Source: Osedax fenrisi
Taxonomy: Eukaryota; Annelida; Polychaeta; Sabellida; Siboglinidae
NCBI GenBank assembly: GCA_964019155.1
Contig: OZ025240.1
Coordinates: 18,225,021-18,289,020 of the forward strand
DNA: 64,000 nt
Direction: 5' to 3'
In this document: positions 24,266 to 37,108 of the stretch, one piece after another
Layout of the letters: each line of letters opens with the position of its first letter
Position numbering within the stretch: the stretch's first letter is position 1
Program-made: the position numbers and the translations under genes
Notes under the pieces: generated by a model
What the model saw: only the letters and a program-made list of their open reading frames with translations
Told to the model about the DNA's origin: nothing
Databases searched by the model: none

Positions 24266-24323
24266 CTGGTTTATCTTGACGTCGAGATTTTTATAGAAAG
24301 CTATTTGAGAATTCGTATTTATT
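24266..24323 (-). CDS. Internal exon, convergent gene, unit B
   Basis: Same 58-nt exon as 9669-9726, with acceptor TTTACACAG and donor CAG|GTAAGC. The one change inside it is synonymous. The gene copy as a whole is probably non-functional because of the terminal exon. Confidence 0.5.
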
Positions 24324-24329
24324 CTGTGT

Positions 24330-25985
24330 AAAGTGGGTTATGTTAATACCGTGTGTGTGTGTGTTATTGGTCAGTGGTAATATCTATACAAACATTCCTC
24401 ATAATAATTGATATATTGTAATTTATTTATAATACTAAATCTATAAACTTTTATATTGAACTTTACATATTTATATATATATATATATATATATATTACA
24501 ATCATTATTATAAAAATTGTACACATGAATATAAGAGAATTAATTATTATCAAAATCATTATTTAAAATATCAAATATATTCTATTAACTACATCGAAAA
24601 TGTAATTCATATTTGTTTTAGAAAATGATGTAACACATATTTTATATGATATTATATTTTTAAATGTTATATATTATTTAATTTATATTATTAACACAAT
24701 TTAATATTAATAATTTACATAAAAGAGTCATTAGTATACATATTATAATTATGTATTAATGCTATTCGAATAAGTGAATGAATATACTAGATTATATGCA
24801 CCATTATTTGTTTTAGGCTGTAAAAATGATACATATATATATGTATTCCGTATACATATTATAATATGTGTATGTGCAATGTACATATACATTATACATA
24901 TACATCTAGGTATATATAAGTAGTTATATCAAAGATATAATCTCTCTATCTATGTAACGTAATTAATAGTACTTAAGTTTTTCAGCTAATGTATTACTAA
25001 TCAAGATATATATATATATATATATATAAACTCATTTATTTTATATAATTATGTTTTATTATATTTCAATTTGAGTATATTATGATACTTTATTAAATTT
25101 ACTATAATAATAATCTATACATTTTAAAATTAGTTATATTTTAATATTTTAATAATACTAATTAAAAATATAGCAATGTACTATTATGTGGACCACTTGA
25201 GTTTTCATAAGTTTTCATTTAAAATTTCTCAATATTATATAAATTCTTTACGTGATTATACTAATGCATTACTAATATATTAAATTAGTTATATGATATT
25301 AGTATATGTTATATTCTAATGTTGTAAATCGTATGTGATATTTGTGAAAATGAGTAATATTTTATTATTTTAATAGTTGTTAATTAGATTAAATATAATA
25401 AATTTATTAATTAATAAAGATTTTAATTATGTGTATATTATATAATAATTCAATTTAATATAGTTAATTATTATAATAAAACCATATATTTTAACTTTAA
25501 AAAAAGTGGTCCACATTATGAAACATTTGGAAAATTATATTTTGATTTATTGATATTGTCTTATTGGCTTCGTTGTTCATTTTTGTGTAAACAATCTAAT
25601 TACACAATTCTGTGTTATATCTTTGCTTACACAAATATGTGGTTATAGTAAGTAACATTATCATAATAGTGCAGATAATAAAGTTGTATATACTACGCGT
25701 TGTATATATACGCTCGCGACAGAGTTTTGAACTTTAGATAAGTACGATTCCTATTCGGGTTCTAAATAATAATATTTTATTATTTATGTAATAAATAAAT
25801 ATAAAGTCATGGTAAATATTAAATACATGTGCATTATCATACCTACATATAATACTACATTAATATATATATATATGAATGCATTTATTCAAATATAAAA
25901 TATAAATTATAATATATAATAATAAATGTAAAGATTAAAGGTATTATACTAGTTGCATAACTATAGTATATCATAGGCTAGCCTA
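24330..25985. other. Intronic AT-rich sequence, unit B
   Basis: Shortened relative to units A and C. The part matching 11060-11455 is deleted, with the junction at about 25567 (TTATTGGCTTCGTTG). Confidence 0.5.
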
Positions 25986-25992
25986 TACTTAC

Positions 25993-26054
25993 ATATAGCT
26001 GCTGAGGAGGAGGGGTGGCGGCAGGTTTCCTCGACTTCTTTTTCAGTTTCGTAG
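25993..26054 (-). CDS. Internal exon, convergent gene, unit B
   Basis: Encodes the same TKLKKKSRKPAATPPPQQLY as unit A, with two synonymous differences and the same splice motifs. Confidence 0.5.
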
Positions 26055-26329
26055 CTGTTTTAAATAGTCAATAGTATTATATATTTATATATATATATAC
26101 ATATATATATATATTATATTTACATTTACTTCGATAGGTAAATACTATTTACTAAATAGGTAGTTTATATAATATACGTAATAATTATATTTATTATGCA
26201 TAATAAATTTAATCATATGAAATGTTAGCAAATATGATGTTGATGTATAATTATATTAATAGCTGCATTATATTGATATGTTGTATGTTGAAAGTTATAT
26301 AAATGCACATGCTATTCACTGTTAAAAAT

Positions 26330-26500
26330 TAAGGGTACAGCGAGTGCCTTTTTTAGGGTGTAAGTATTGTCCTCATAGCCGTACCCTATTTAGTGTACAA
26401 TTTGAATAAATATGACCAGTACCCTAAAAATGAACAAACTGTAACATAGAGAATTTTAGCTGGTTGTACCCTAATTATATGATACCGTGTACCCTGATGC
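26330..26500. repeat. GTACCCTAA-motif repeats, unit B
   Basis: At least five near-copies of GTACCCTA or its complement in 170 bp. Same orientation as unit C and inverted in part relative to unit A. Confidence 0.6.
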
Positions 26501-26619
26501 AATTGTATGATATGTATGTGCATAAATTATGGTCCATAATTGAATTGCATGATATGTAAATATAATGTTTCAATCTAATTAATAACATCATACCAACTAG
26601 TGTAATCTTTGCTACTAAC

Positions 26620-26706
26620 GTTTGTCTCCTACGACAGATGCGTTATTTCCTTTTAGGCGTTGTTGACATAGTTGTCCTTCTGTATCTTTTTTTGATGCAT
26701 TATTTA
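26620..26706 (-). CDS. Internal exon, convergent gene, unit B
   Basis: Reads NNASKKDTEGQLCQQRLKGN then NASVVGDK. The frame is open and the splice sites match 12494-12580. It is the most amino-acid-changed of the three copies. Confidence 0.45.
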
Positions 26707-26819
26707 CTATCATGAGTAATTTTAACTTTACATTTATTATTAACATATAATATTAATTATTAATAAAATAGTAATTGTTATTAACCGTATATGACATATT
26801 TTTAATTTATAGGTTTATT

Positions 26820-27226
26820 ATCCAGTAAATATATATATAATTACGTTATACCAATGGTATTATCTATATATAACTATTTATAAACTATCGACAACAATAC
26901 CCACACTATAGTAGGCTATGTAATCTATATTTACACGCCATTTACTTTTTAATAAAAATAAAATGTCATAATAATTCAATTAGTAAATATTGATATCCAT
27001 TATTTAGAATAGTATACTACATATAAATAGTCTACAAAATATTTATATATATATATATATATATATTGTAATGATATACATTATAAATATGTGTTAATCA
27101 TAATATTAAATATGATATATGTCATTGCTTGTGAGGTTATATACAAATAGTCAATAATTCTCCACCTTCAACTACATGTTATAAGTGACTGCAATAAACC
27201 TTCATATTAGGAATGTAAATGCGTTC

Positions 27227-27262
<36 letters not shown>

Positions 27263-27570
27263 TATAATTAGTTAATGTGTTAATATAAAACAGAATACAT
27301 GTAGGCTAATTATTAATTACACACATATGTTTACAAGGGAAACATCTTAGCAATAACGTTTAATATACGTGTAATATAATGTTGTTTAGGTAGATAGGGA
27401 TATCAAAATGTTGTATCAAAACTGTATGTTTACAATATTCTAGTGCATACACTATACGTATACTCAAAGATTAATAGATAATATATAGATTATGTATATA
27501 ACCTATGTTTACACACCTTTCTAGATACATCGATATATACGTATATATGATGTATATATATATATATATA
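26820..27570. other. AT-rich unit sequence, unit B
   Basis: Empty site for the 12755 SINE near 26835; (TA)n near 27045 and 27232. No gene seen. Confidence 0.5.
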
Positions 27571-27574
27571 TATA

Positions 27575-28133
27575 TGGTTCCCATTTAACAAATGCTCAGA
27601 TTATCGCATACTATATAGGATACCTATTGTTCATTTCTCGATATACTCTTCGAATTACCCCTCCTATATTTCTTAGTACAAAGATCTTCCCTCTATTAGA
27701 AACCATGCATCTCATCTTCTATCTACCCCTATTCTCCGTCCCTAAAAAATGAATACTCGGGCACTGAGTTATATTGGTCCAAATCTATGTAATTCACTCC
27801 CACCCTATATTAGATCCGTAAAATCGCATAAAACATTTATGAAATATATACAACAATTGATATCAGGTGGCAACCTGTAATACTAATATGATTTGTCATT
27901 ATTATTTTATTTATTAATATCCGTATGATTTATTCTATTTTATTTTATTATTATCAATGGTATTTATTGTTTTACCTAATTTATTATTTGTATTCTATAT
28001 ATACACTTTTGAGAAATCATTTATGATTTATTTAAGTATATAAATAAACTTGCTTTTTTTTAATTTTTTGTTTACCGCCGAGCATGCTCGACCTGGTAAG
28101 GTAAGGTAAATAAACTTTCAATCAATCAATCAA
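27575..28133 (+). mobile_element. LINE 3' end with (AATC)n tail, unit B
   Basis: Same insertion as 13753-14312, ending GCCGAGCATGCTCGACCTGG, GGTAAGGTAAGG, AATCAATC. The CGAGCATGCTCG palindrome is perfect here. Confidence 0.8.
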
Positions 28134-28559
28134 CATATATATCAAATATTATGATAATAATACTGATAATGCTGATAATGGTTTCCATAGTACTCAACTA
28201 AAAGCATCCTTCCTACTTTTCTATCGTACGGTGATAACATAATAATAAATTATAATAAAAGGTTATGTATTAACGAAAAATAATGTATGAATACAATTAG
28301 GTTATTATAATAATGTGAGGAAAAGAGAAATAATGTATATAGGAGAGGCTGGAGGGTAGATAGGTGCAAGTAGGAGGAGTGGTTTTAGGAGGAATAGTTT
28401 ATTTATAATATATATATATATATATATATACAAACTGATTTAAATACCGCGAAATGTACATAAACCATATAGTAGTATATGAATGATATTTGTTTATCTT
28501 ATATTGTAATATAGGTTAGTTTTGAAAGCAATGCATGTATGTATTATCTAATATATATA

Positions 28560-29060
28560 CATACGTATACATATGCCTATACTTCTATATATCAACACGT
28601 CACCACCCCATACAATGGTATTTACTAACAACAATATTAACTATGTGACGTCATAATGTAATGATAGATCGCGTTAATGTTAAATAATCATGGTGACGTG
28701 ACAGGTTGCATAAATCTATTAATATATTATCAATCGGCAAAGTCAACTTTCTAATTAACATTTCTTGTTATTAATGATGATAGCCGTGATAGCCTACAAT
28801 TATCGTATTATAATAGGGTGGTAATCTGTACGGATTTTGATACTTTGAAGGTCAAACGATTGATAAGTTCGATCAATAAATCGTATTGTTAGGATGGTGT
28901 ATTAACGAAGCTGAATACCAATACGACGTGTGTGAGCTGGGTATTTCCTCGTATTCCTTATATACCATACATTCTATGTAATGTGTTCTATAAATAGAAT
29001 ATAACATGTTTATGCGCTACCTTATATCATTATGTGTATGATGGGTTTACTAGAAGCTTG
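28560..29060. promoter_or_regulatory. Promoter-like conserved block, unit C
   Basis: CRE TGACGTCA 28646-28653 and TATAAATA 28989-28996 are kept. The E-box is mutated (GACGTG). Confidence 0.35.
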
Positions 29061-29241
29061 TCAACTAAACTAAAAATAAGCTATAAGCTATATAAAATAT
29101 CAGATATGAAAACATTACATATTGGAAATATATAATTATAAGAATGTATCATATATAGCTATTATATAAATATACACTTTTTAGTAATATAAATAATAAA
29201 TAAATATATGTTTTTGAATCATTCTAAAATTATATACTTCA

Positions 29242-29280
<39 letters not shown>

Positions 29281-30108
29281 AATTATTAATTTTTAATATG
29301 AACTTATTTATAAATAGCTCGTCTATCGGGTGGGAAGATGACTAGGGGATGTACGGAAGCCCTGTGGTGGGTGTTTAGATTCGATGTTAATTTGAAGGTC
29401 ATATGTAATAACCCTATTTCGTTACATTATAATGACATACGGATATACTTCAGGAATGTGGGTGTGCGAGTGGGTGGTGATTTTGATAGGGTAGCCGCGG
29501 ATATATACATTAATTTGTAAGGTTAATATACATATAACATCGTTATTAAAATGATAGTTCGATACCCAGGAAACACATAATTTTTCAATCCGTATTATAT
29601 CCGGATTGCATCTGGATTAATTTCGGATCAAGATAAATGTATCCGGATCCTGATTTAATCCGGATTAAATTTAAATCATAGGATCCAAAAATATAATTTT
29701 ATATAAAAATTAATTATTTTTACAATATACAAAGTTTGATGTTTTATAAATGAAGATTATATATTATATTTGATATTATATAATTTCAAATTTGTTTAAT
29801 AATTATTTGATACGGATTAGATCCAGATTGGATTCGAATAAAATGTCGGATTTAACCTTGCAGTTCAATTCAAATTCAATACGGATTTGATCAGGATTAA
29901 GCGATACTGATTTGTGTTTGGATTGTTCAATCCGGATTTAATTCCGGATTTAATTATGTAATCCGGATTTAATTTGGATTGTGCAATACGGATTCAATCC
30001 GGATTAAGTGATACGATTTGTGTTTGGATTGTTCAATCCGGATTTAATCCGGATTATGTAATCCGGATTTAATTTGGATTGTGCAATACGAATTTTCAAA
30101 TTGTATAC

Positions 30109-30143
<35 letters not shown>

Positions 30144-30150
30144 CCAGCAA

Positions 30151-30457
30151 ACAGTAATAGCCTCATAATAGAATCATAACAGAATATTGAATAGCCTCAA
30201 ATGTTTACATTGTGCTATTATGCTGCTATTTTAATAATATCAACATAATAGCAGCATACTATACTTTTAAAATTAATAGCAGCATAATAATAGAATAATA
30301 GACTTTAAATAGCAACATAACAGCATCATAATAGCATGACAAATTAATAGCAGCATATTAGACATTTAATGGCAAAATAATAGCAGCGTAATAGCACATG
30401 TAAATATTTGAGGCTATTAATGATGCTGTTATGTTGCTATTATGAGGCTATTACTGT
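30151..30457. mobile_element. Nested fold-back element of AATAGCAGCATA repeats
   Basis: The whole 307 bp is an imperfect palindrome. Ends ACAGTAATAGCC and GGCTATTACTGT match, as do the inner arms 30190-30231 and 30379-30418. The body is made of AATAGCAGCATAATAG-type units on both strands. It lies inside the 29565 element. Confidence 0.75.
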
Positions 30458-31007
30458 ATGATTTTAAAGATGTATACAAAAAGTATTTAAATATTAACAT
30501 ATTAAATATTTATTTATAATTATTACCAATTATTTAATTATTTATTATTTTATTAAATTTAAGTAAATCTATTGAATCTAAATTAATTAAAATAAATAAA
30601 AAATATTGAATATTTTTTGATAAATTTATCATAATAAAAATTTTTTTTTTTAAAAAACAATTTATTTAACCTATATATAACAATGTATAACTAAAATATA
30701 TATATAAAATACAATATATTTATAAATACTTATAAAATAATTAAGATCACACAAGTATTTAGGGGTCATACTTATATATATGAGGGTACATATATAGGGA
30801 ATATAGGGGACATATAATTATAATATTATAGATTAATAATTTCGCCAACATAAAACTGATATAAAATCAATATATAGATTACTTCTAGCCATAATATAGA
30901 TAACAATATAATATAAATTAGCATTATTTTTTTGTTATAATTACAGTAATAAAATGTTTATTATCCAGGAAATCCAATATTAATCCAGATTCAATCCGGA
31001 TCTTAGA

Positions 31008-31155
31008 TCCGGATCAAAGTCGAGTATTTAGGCTACTTTGAAATCCGGATTGAATCCGGATCATAATCTGGATTCAATCTGGATCATAATCCGGATTCAA
31101 TCCGGATTTCAAAGTAGCCTAGATACTCGAATTTGATCCGGATCTAAGATCCGGA
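31008..31155. repeat. Internal palindrome in the ATCCGGAT element
   Basis: GATCCGGATCAAAGTCGAGT with the following GGCTACTTTGAAATCCGG is mirrored by CCGGATTTCAAAGTAGCC and its extension, around a centre near 31078. Confidence 0.8.
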
Positions 31156-31239
31156 TTGAATCTGGATTAATATTGGATTGTGTTTCCTGGGTAGTGGTAT
31201 GGGGTATTATGGATAGGTTATTATATGTTATTATCGTAT

Positions 31240-31460
31240 ACTATATGTCATGTATGTATGCGTAGGTATACTATATGTCATGTATATACATCGTACGTAT
31301 ACTATTTGTCGTGTATATATACGTAGGTATACTATATGTCGTGTATATATACGTAGGTATACTATATGTCGTGTATATATACGTAGGTATACTATATGTC
31401 GTGTATATATATACGTAGGTATACTATATGTCGTGTATATATACGTACTAGGTATACTAC
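31240..31460. repeat. 30-bp minisatellite, unit C
   Basis: Longest run of regular 30-bp units among the four arrays. The unit sequence from about 1800 to 2460 of unit A is deleted just before it. Confidence 0.9.
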
Positions 31461-31774
31461 AGGTGTATGTATAGGCTATGCTAATCGTTAAGTGTGTGCT
31501 ACGTAGTCTAATGTACACACGCGTTGTATACAAACCATGCTGTGTGTCTAGAGTTATCGATGGGTTTCTCGAAGTGGACATTTCCTGTAGTTGCTTTGTT
31601 TAGTTTTCCTGTTTGCCTGTTTGTTTATTTTGGCTGTTTGCCTGTTTGTTTATTTTAATTTATGATTATATGTTACGTAGTTTTATTATTTATATTTTAT
31701 TTATTTATAACCTGTTTATTAAGAGTTATTTTAATATAATTTTAATTCTATAAATTAATTAATGTTTATACATT

Positions 31775-32250
31775 TGCAATATACTTTGCTTACTTTTTAC
31801 TTTTTTTGGTTTATGGACTGCATCAGTGCGTTGGCAATCGGCCGTCCGTGGGAGGGAATTATTGAGTGGGAGGGAAGGCAAGGAAGAAATAATACTGAAC
31901 TTTGCATAAAACAAATATAATCTAATATTATATTTATATAATAGCTTAAATACGATATGATAGTTTTAGTTATAAATATTGATTTCCTTCAGATAATCAT
32001 TATATAATTGATAATATTTATCCTGTGTAATATATATTTAATGAAAGCTTAGTATCATTTCAGATAGTATATGTCAAACATTTAAATACATCACATATGT
32101 ATATGTACAGCTGTATTTATGTAGAGTTGGTCACATTAGCTATTCCTAATATATGTATATAAATCTTTATAATTGCCACTCACATAATCATAACATATTA
32201 TATATTCCCATATATATATAACCTACATCTGTATATAACCCATTATATAT
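31775..32250. other. MRPS31 intronic sequence, unit C specific
   Basis: Homology to units A and B ends at GCAATAT (31776-31791). A GC-richer patch at 31805-31890 (GCAATCGGCCGTCCGTGGGA) is open in two frames, but I could not match it to MRPS31 or splice sites. The rest is AT-rich. Confidence 0.4.
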
Positions 32251-32255
32251 CGGAG

Positions 32256-32360
32256 AAGAGGACAAGGTAGGATTCCATGAACACGTATTCCTCGATCACC
32301 TCATTAAAGACTTCCCCTCCAAAGGACCCATCAGACATTTCATGGAACTAGTCATCACAG
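32256..32360 (+). CDS. MRPS31: MRPS31 (mS31) penultimate exon, intact
   Basis: mS31 is a protein of the small subunit of the animal mitochondrial ribosome. The exon reads EDKVGFHEHVFLDHLIKDFP then SKGPIRHFMELVIT, between acceptor CGGAG and donor ACAG|GTAACG. From memory of the family, the conserved C-terminal mS31 block contains the pattern EHVFL...GPIRHFMELV followed by GLSKNPYLSV, which matches across the splice. Splitting of the Gly codon (G|GT) joins it in phase to 38121-38251. Upstream exons are not visible in this window. The following 5.8-kb intron is filled with retroelements. Confidence 0.85.
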
Positions 32361-32609
32361 GTAACGTGTGTAAAATCCTTTTCTTACCTTTAAATTGAAC
32401 CTCTAGAAATAGGTCACTTCAATTTATAGATAGTTAACTAAATCATAATAGTTATAAATCTATTCAAATAACTTCATTTACTATACTAATATATAAACTC
32501 AAGATCATAGGTAAAAGGTAAGCCACTTTTTTATTAATCAGCTAACGTTATACGTGTTACTGCTAATACTATGTGCAAACTACGGGCATACTATAGTATA
32601 TAGGCATAC

Positions 32610-33606
32610 TGTGGGCATACTATAGGTATATTATACTCATACTAACAGTACACAGACTAGTGTATTCAAATAAACAATTAATAACAAAATTATCAATTTG
32701 AGTGGATATTATGTTAGTAATTCGCGTTGGTGTATCAATAAGTCTACTAATTAATCGTAATTGATTTAAAATATTAAAAAATGAATGAGAATCTAACTTA
32801 TCTAGTAAATTTATATTAACCACAACAAATTAAATTAGAATATGTTTATAAATAAAATCATAAAATAATGGTTTATTATAATGTGGTCGTCTATATATTA
32901 AACAGATATGTATATAATTATAAGAAACATTATAAAATGTAAGTTTAAAAGTCAACATATCAATACCATCAGGTATTTGATAAGTTACATTTTCGACAAT
33001 AGAAGCCTCCAAATGTTTATCAACTAATACTAATACTCCACCACCTCGCGTATTTTTCTTACATAAACGATTCAACTGCAGTTTTCAATTTCATGAAATA
33101 CATTATATGTAGGAAAATAAATTGAAGGGTTATAAAGACTCGTTAGCCAATTTTCAGTTAAAAGTATTATATTGAATTTATTTTTTATACAGCTAAGATA
33201 TTCAGTAAGAAGATTAATATTCTTATTAAAACTACATATATTTAAAAGAAATATTGATATATCCCCACTTTTATCCCCAACATTTGAATTATAAGAATCA
33301 CTGGATAATAACTTATAATTCATCACTATTAAGTTGATCATCTAATTTTACTTTAATTATATTGGATTTTTTATTAAAAAAACGTATAATAAACTTATAA
33401 CCATATTCTTTTAATTTTAACATTTAATCTACTATAATTTTATTTCTTTTTATGTTCAATATGTTTTAGATTAGATAATTGAGACATACAATTTTGCTTT
33501 GATTCATAACAATCAAAAATCAATTTTAGAGGTCTATGTCTATTAGATTTACTATATTTATATTGTTTACGATTTCCTAGTCTAAAGTGATCTAATTTAC
33601 CAATGT
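32610..33606 (-). mobile_element. LINE endonuclease/ORF1 remnant (minus), interrupted
   Basis: On minus, an ORF1 tail (INIGKLDHFRLGNRKQYKYS, HRPLKLIF) lies at 33606-33410. Next come endonuclease fragments at 33320-33072 (LLNICSFNKNINLLTEYL, IILLTENWL), 33075-32830 (RGGGVLVLVDKH, LIYRRPHYN) and 32823-32620 (DTPTRITNIISTQIDNF), split by frameshifts. The ORF1 segment resembles that of the LINE at 49632 (KFHRIGKYIEGQHSRPLKLI). The RT half is missing, so it was 3' deleted after insertion. Confidence 0.75.
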
Positions 33607-33616
33607 TAATATCTAT

Positions 33617-34584
33617 GGTTAGATCACAATACGGTGACACACCTTTCTTTGAAATTACAACCGGTGTACTACAAAGTGATACACTTGCTCCTTTCTTATT
33701 CATAATATGCCTTGACTATATTATAAAGAATTCCCTGGATTGCAATAAAGAACAAGGTTTCACCATTTCGAAAAGGAAGAGCAGTAGATATCCAGCAGTA
33801 AGTATCACAGATGCAGATTACGCGGACGATATTGCTCTAACAACAAACGACCTATCAGAAGCAAATATTCTATTACTTTTAATAGAAGAGAAATCAAACA
33901 AAATTGGTCTAAAAATAAATTCAGGAAAGACGGAATACATGAGTTTTAACCAAAATGAGAAAACAACGTCCATTATTAAGAATTTAAACGGAGAAAATAT
34001 TAAAAAAGTAGATGATTTCAAATACCTTGGAAGTTATATAGGATCTATAGAACATGATATAAATATTATAATTGCGAAGGCATGGGCTGCACTAAACAAC
34101 CTAAATATAATATTGAAATCAAATCTTAGAGAAAACCTAAAAATAAACTTCTTCAGAGCTGCTGTAGAAACTGTTCTAGTCTACAGATCCGTAATCTGGA
34201 CAATGACAGTAGCTATGGAGAGAAAAATTGATGGAACATATACGAGGATGCTAAGAGCTATTAAAAACAAGCATTGGAATCTACACCTGACTAACCAAGA
34301 ACTATATAAGAACATCCCGAAAATATCTGACACTATTAGAAAACAACGACTAAGTTTCGCAGGACATTGTTGGAGGAGTAAGGATGAACTGGCTAGTGAT
34401 CTACTACTATGGAACCCAAAACATGGTAAGAGATCCTCTGGCATGCCCAGGAAATCATATATAGATCAGTTAAAAAAAGACACAATGCTTAAGATAGAAG
34501 AACTACCGACTGCAATGAATGATATAAATGAATGGAAATTACGTGTTATGAAATGCCGAGCAAGCTCGACCTGGTAAGGTAAGG
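33617..34584 (+). mobile_element. 5'-truncated RTE retrotransposon, first copy
   Basis: An open frame of about 320 residues begins inside RT (YGDTPFFEITTGVLQSDTLA), carries DADYADDIALTT, thumb/C-terminal motifs (IDGTYTRMLRAIKNKHWN, SFAGHCWRSKDELASDLLLW) and ends MKCRASSTW. The element is flanked by TAATATCTAT at 33607-33616 and 34585-34594, a clear 10-bp target-site duplication. It inserted into ORF1 of the minus-strand LINE. The last nucleotides (GAGCAAGCTCGACCTGG, GGTAAGG) are the 3' terminus. Confidence 0.92.
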
Positions 34585-35018
34585 TAATATCTATAGTATT
34601 AACCTGTTTTATGAGAATTTAAATTTGTTTACTATCATATATCTTTCTTATCTTACTTTATTTTCCCCACTTTTATCCCCAACATTTGAATTATAAGAAT
34701 CACTGGATAATAACTTATAATTCATCACTATTAAGTTGATCATCTAATTTTACTTTAATTATATTGGATTTTTTATTAAAAAAACGTATAATAAACTTAT
34801 AACCATATTCTTTTAATTTTAACATTTAATCTACTATAATTTTATTTCTTTTTATTTTCAATATGTTTTAGATTAGATAATTGAGACATACAATTTTGCT
34901 TTGATTCATAACAATCAAAAATCAATTTTAGAGGTCTATGTCTATTAGATTTACTATATTTATATTGTTTACGATTTCCTAGTCTAAAGTGATCTAATTT
35001 ACCAATGTTAATATCTAT

Positions 35019-35986
35019 GGTTAGATCACAATACGGTGACACACCTTTCTTTGAAATTACAACCGGTGTACTACAAAGTGATACACTTGCTCCTTTCTTA
35101 TTCATAATATGCCTTGACTATATTATAAAGAATTCCCTGGATTGCAATAAAGAACAAGGTTTCACCATTTCGAAAAGGAAGAGCAGTAGATATCCAGCAG
35201 TAAGTATCACAGATGCAGATTACGCGGACGATATTGCTCTAACAACAAACGACCTATCAGAAGCAAATATTCTATTACTTTTAATAGAAGAGAAATCAAA
35301 CAAAATTGGTCTAAAAATAAATTCAGGAAAGACGGAATACATGAGTTTTAACCAAAATGAGAAAACAACGTCCATTATTAAGAATTTAAACGGAGAAAAT
35401 ATTAAAAAAGTAGATGATTTCAAATACCTTGGAAGTTATATAGTATCTATAGAACATGATATAAATATTATAATTGCGAAGGCATGGGCTGCACTAAACA
35501 ACCTAAATATAATATTGAAATCAAATCTTAGAGAAAACCTAAAAATAAACTTCTTCAGAGCTGCTGTAGAAACTGTTCTAGTCTACAGATCCGTAATCTG
35601 GACAATGACAGTAGCTATGGAGAGAAAAATTGATGGAACATATACGAGGATGCTAAGAGCTATTAAAAACAAGCATTGGAATCTACACCTGACTAACCAA
35701 GAACTATATAAGAACATCCCGAAAATATCTGACACTATTAGAAAACAACGACTAAGTTTCGCAGGACATTGTTGGAGGAGTAAGGATGAACTGGCTAGTG
35801 ATCTACTACTATGGAACCCAAAACATGGTAAGAGATCCTCTGGCATGCCCAGGAAATCATATATAGATCAGTTAAAAAAAGACACAATGCTTAAGATAGA
35901 AGAACTACCGACTGCAATGAATGATATAAATGAATGGAAATTACGTGTTATGAAATGCCGAGCAAGCTCGACCTGGTAATGTAAGG
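35019..35986 (+). mobile_element. 5'-truncated RTE retrotransposon, duplicated copy
   Basis: Same as 33617-34584, with one amino-acid difference (SYIGSIEH to SYIVSIEH) and a changed tail GGTAATGTAAGG. It arose by DNA duplication and not by a second retrotransposition, since the flanking LINE sequence is also duplicated. Confidence 0.92.
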
Positions 35987-36049
35987 TAATATCTATAGTA
36001 TTAACCTGTTTTATGAGAATTTAAATTTGTTTACTATCATATATCTTTC

Positions 36050-36409
36050 TACACGAAAAATCTGTATCTTTAGATTCATCAATATTATATAAAATAGCAG
36101 CATATTGAACTCCATCTTTTTTATGTATTGATATACTTGATTTATATGTTGATTCTGATATAGTTGTATCTACTGATGTTGATATTTTATCAATAATATT
36201 TTTTGAAGTTATACTAGCATAACTATCTAAATCATTAACATTTGGGGTTAATTATTTTATAATGTCATTCTGATTATTTATGATTATATTTAATTTGTTA
36301 ATGATAATATCATTTTCAGATTTTATCATACTTATTTTGTCATTAAATATATCAGTTATCTTTAAAACTATATCATCTACATAATCCTTATCAATATAAT
36401 TTGTATTGT
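36050..36409 (-). mobile_element. Minus-strand LINE ORF1 upstream part
   Basis: The reverse complement is an Asn/Ile-rich frame (for example INKLNIIINNQNDIIK) typical of the N-terminal/coiled-coil part of LINE ORF1 in this genome. It is cut off by the MITE at 36414 and probably resumes beyond 37034. Confidence 0.55.
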
Positions 36410-36413
36410 TTAA

Positions 36414-37030
36414 GGGGACGCGATACCATCGTTTGGTTTACATGTAAAAATACGAAAAAATGCTATTTTTAGAAATCTATTAACTCACAAAATATTTAAT
36501 TTTTTTTCTAATTTTTTTTTTAATATATTAATAATATTCCATATTTTTATATTATATGTTGAAATTTATAGATGTTTACACATATTTATGTTATACATTT
36601 CTAAACAAAAATAATTGAAATATCCGATAAAAAATGTTAATTTTCCAACTAAATTGCTAATTAAAAGTTGTTAAATAAATATTTTTTAATTTTGACAAAT
36701 AACTTTAATATTACAGGTGTTATCTAGTTATATTGAAAAAATGAAGAAAAACTATTCAATTGTACAAAAATTAATACCAGTTATGTCAGCATGATTGGTC
36801 ACAAATAATTATTCTGAGTAAATCAAGTTTCAAATATAATATATGAATATAAACAATATTAATATACAGGTACAAATAATATAATAGGAACAAAATGAAT
36901 AATGTAATGAACATAATTTAAACACCAAATAAAAGATAATATGTGAAGTATTAAAATTTTACATTAATATATTTAATAAAAAATTTGAAATTCAACTTTT
37001 TTTCGAAAAAATCAATGGTATCGCCTCACC
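36414..37030. mobile_element. 617-bp MITE with TTAA target duplication
   Basis: Ends GGGGACGCGATACCATCG and CAATGGTATCGCCTCACC form imperfect inverted repeats, flanked on both sides by TTAA (36410-36413, 37031-37034). No ORF. TTAA specificity is characteristic of piggyBac and Kolobok superfamilies; the TIR does not let me choose. Inserted in LINE ORF1. Confidence 0.85.
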
Positions 37031-37071
37031 TTAATTATGTAGAATTCGTGGTTGATCTAGTCATATTAATA

Positions 37072-37074
<3 letters not shown>

Positions 37075-37108
<34 letters not shown>

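Larger units (their letters stand above)
29565..31191. mobile_element. 1.63-kb non-autonomous TIR element built of ATCCGGAT repeats
   Basis: Termini CCCAGGAAACAC and GTGTTTCCTGGG are perfect inverted repeats, flanked by TA at 29563-29564 and 31192-31193. Units A and B have the uninterrupted site (GATAGTGGTATGG). More than a dozen ATCCGGAT(T) motifs fill 29585-30090 and 30985-31170. No coding frame. The TA target suggests Tc1/mariner-like mobilisation, but the TIR sequence alone does not fix the superfamily. Confidence 0.85.
33263..36049. repeat. 1.4-kb direct tandem duplication
   Basis: 33263-34645 recurs at 34665-36047 (offset 1402) with only a handful of differences. It spans part of the minus LINE ORF1 and the whole RTE insertion with its target-site duplications. 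A ~17-nt filler (ATCTTACTTTATTTT) lies at the junction. A very recent event. Confidence 0.93.

Noticed and set aside
29338..29520. 60-residue frame starting MTRGCTEALWW in unit C
   Set aside because: Equivalent sequences in units A, B and D have stops or lost the start; no family resemblance.
33818..34444. Minus-strand frames opposite the RTE ORF (also 35220-35846)
   Set aside because: Antisense shadows of the RT coding frame.
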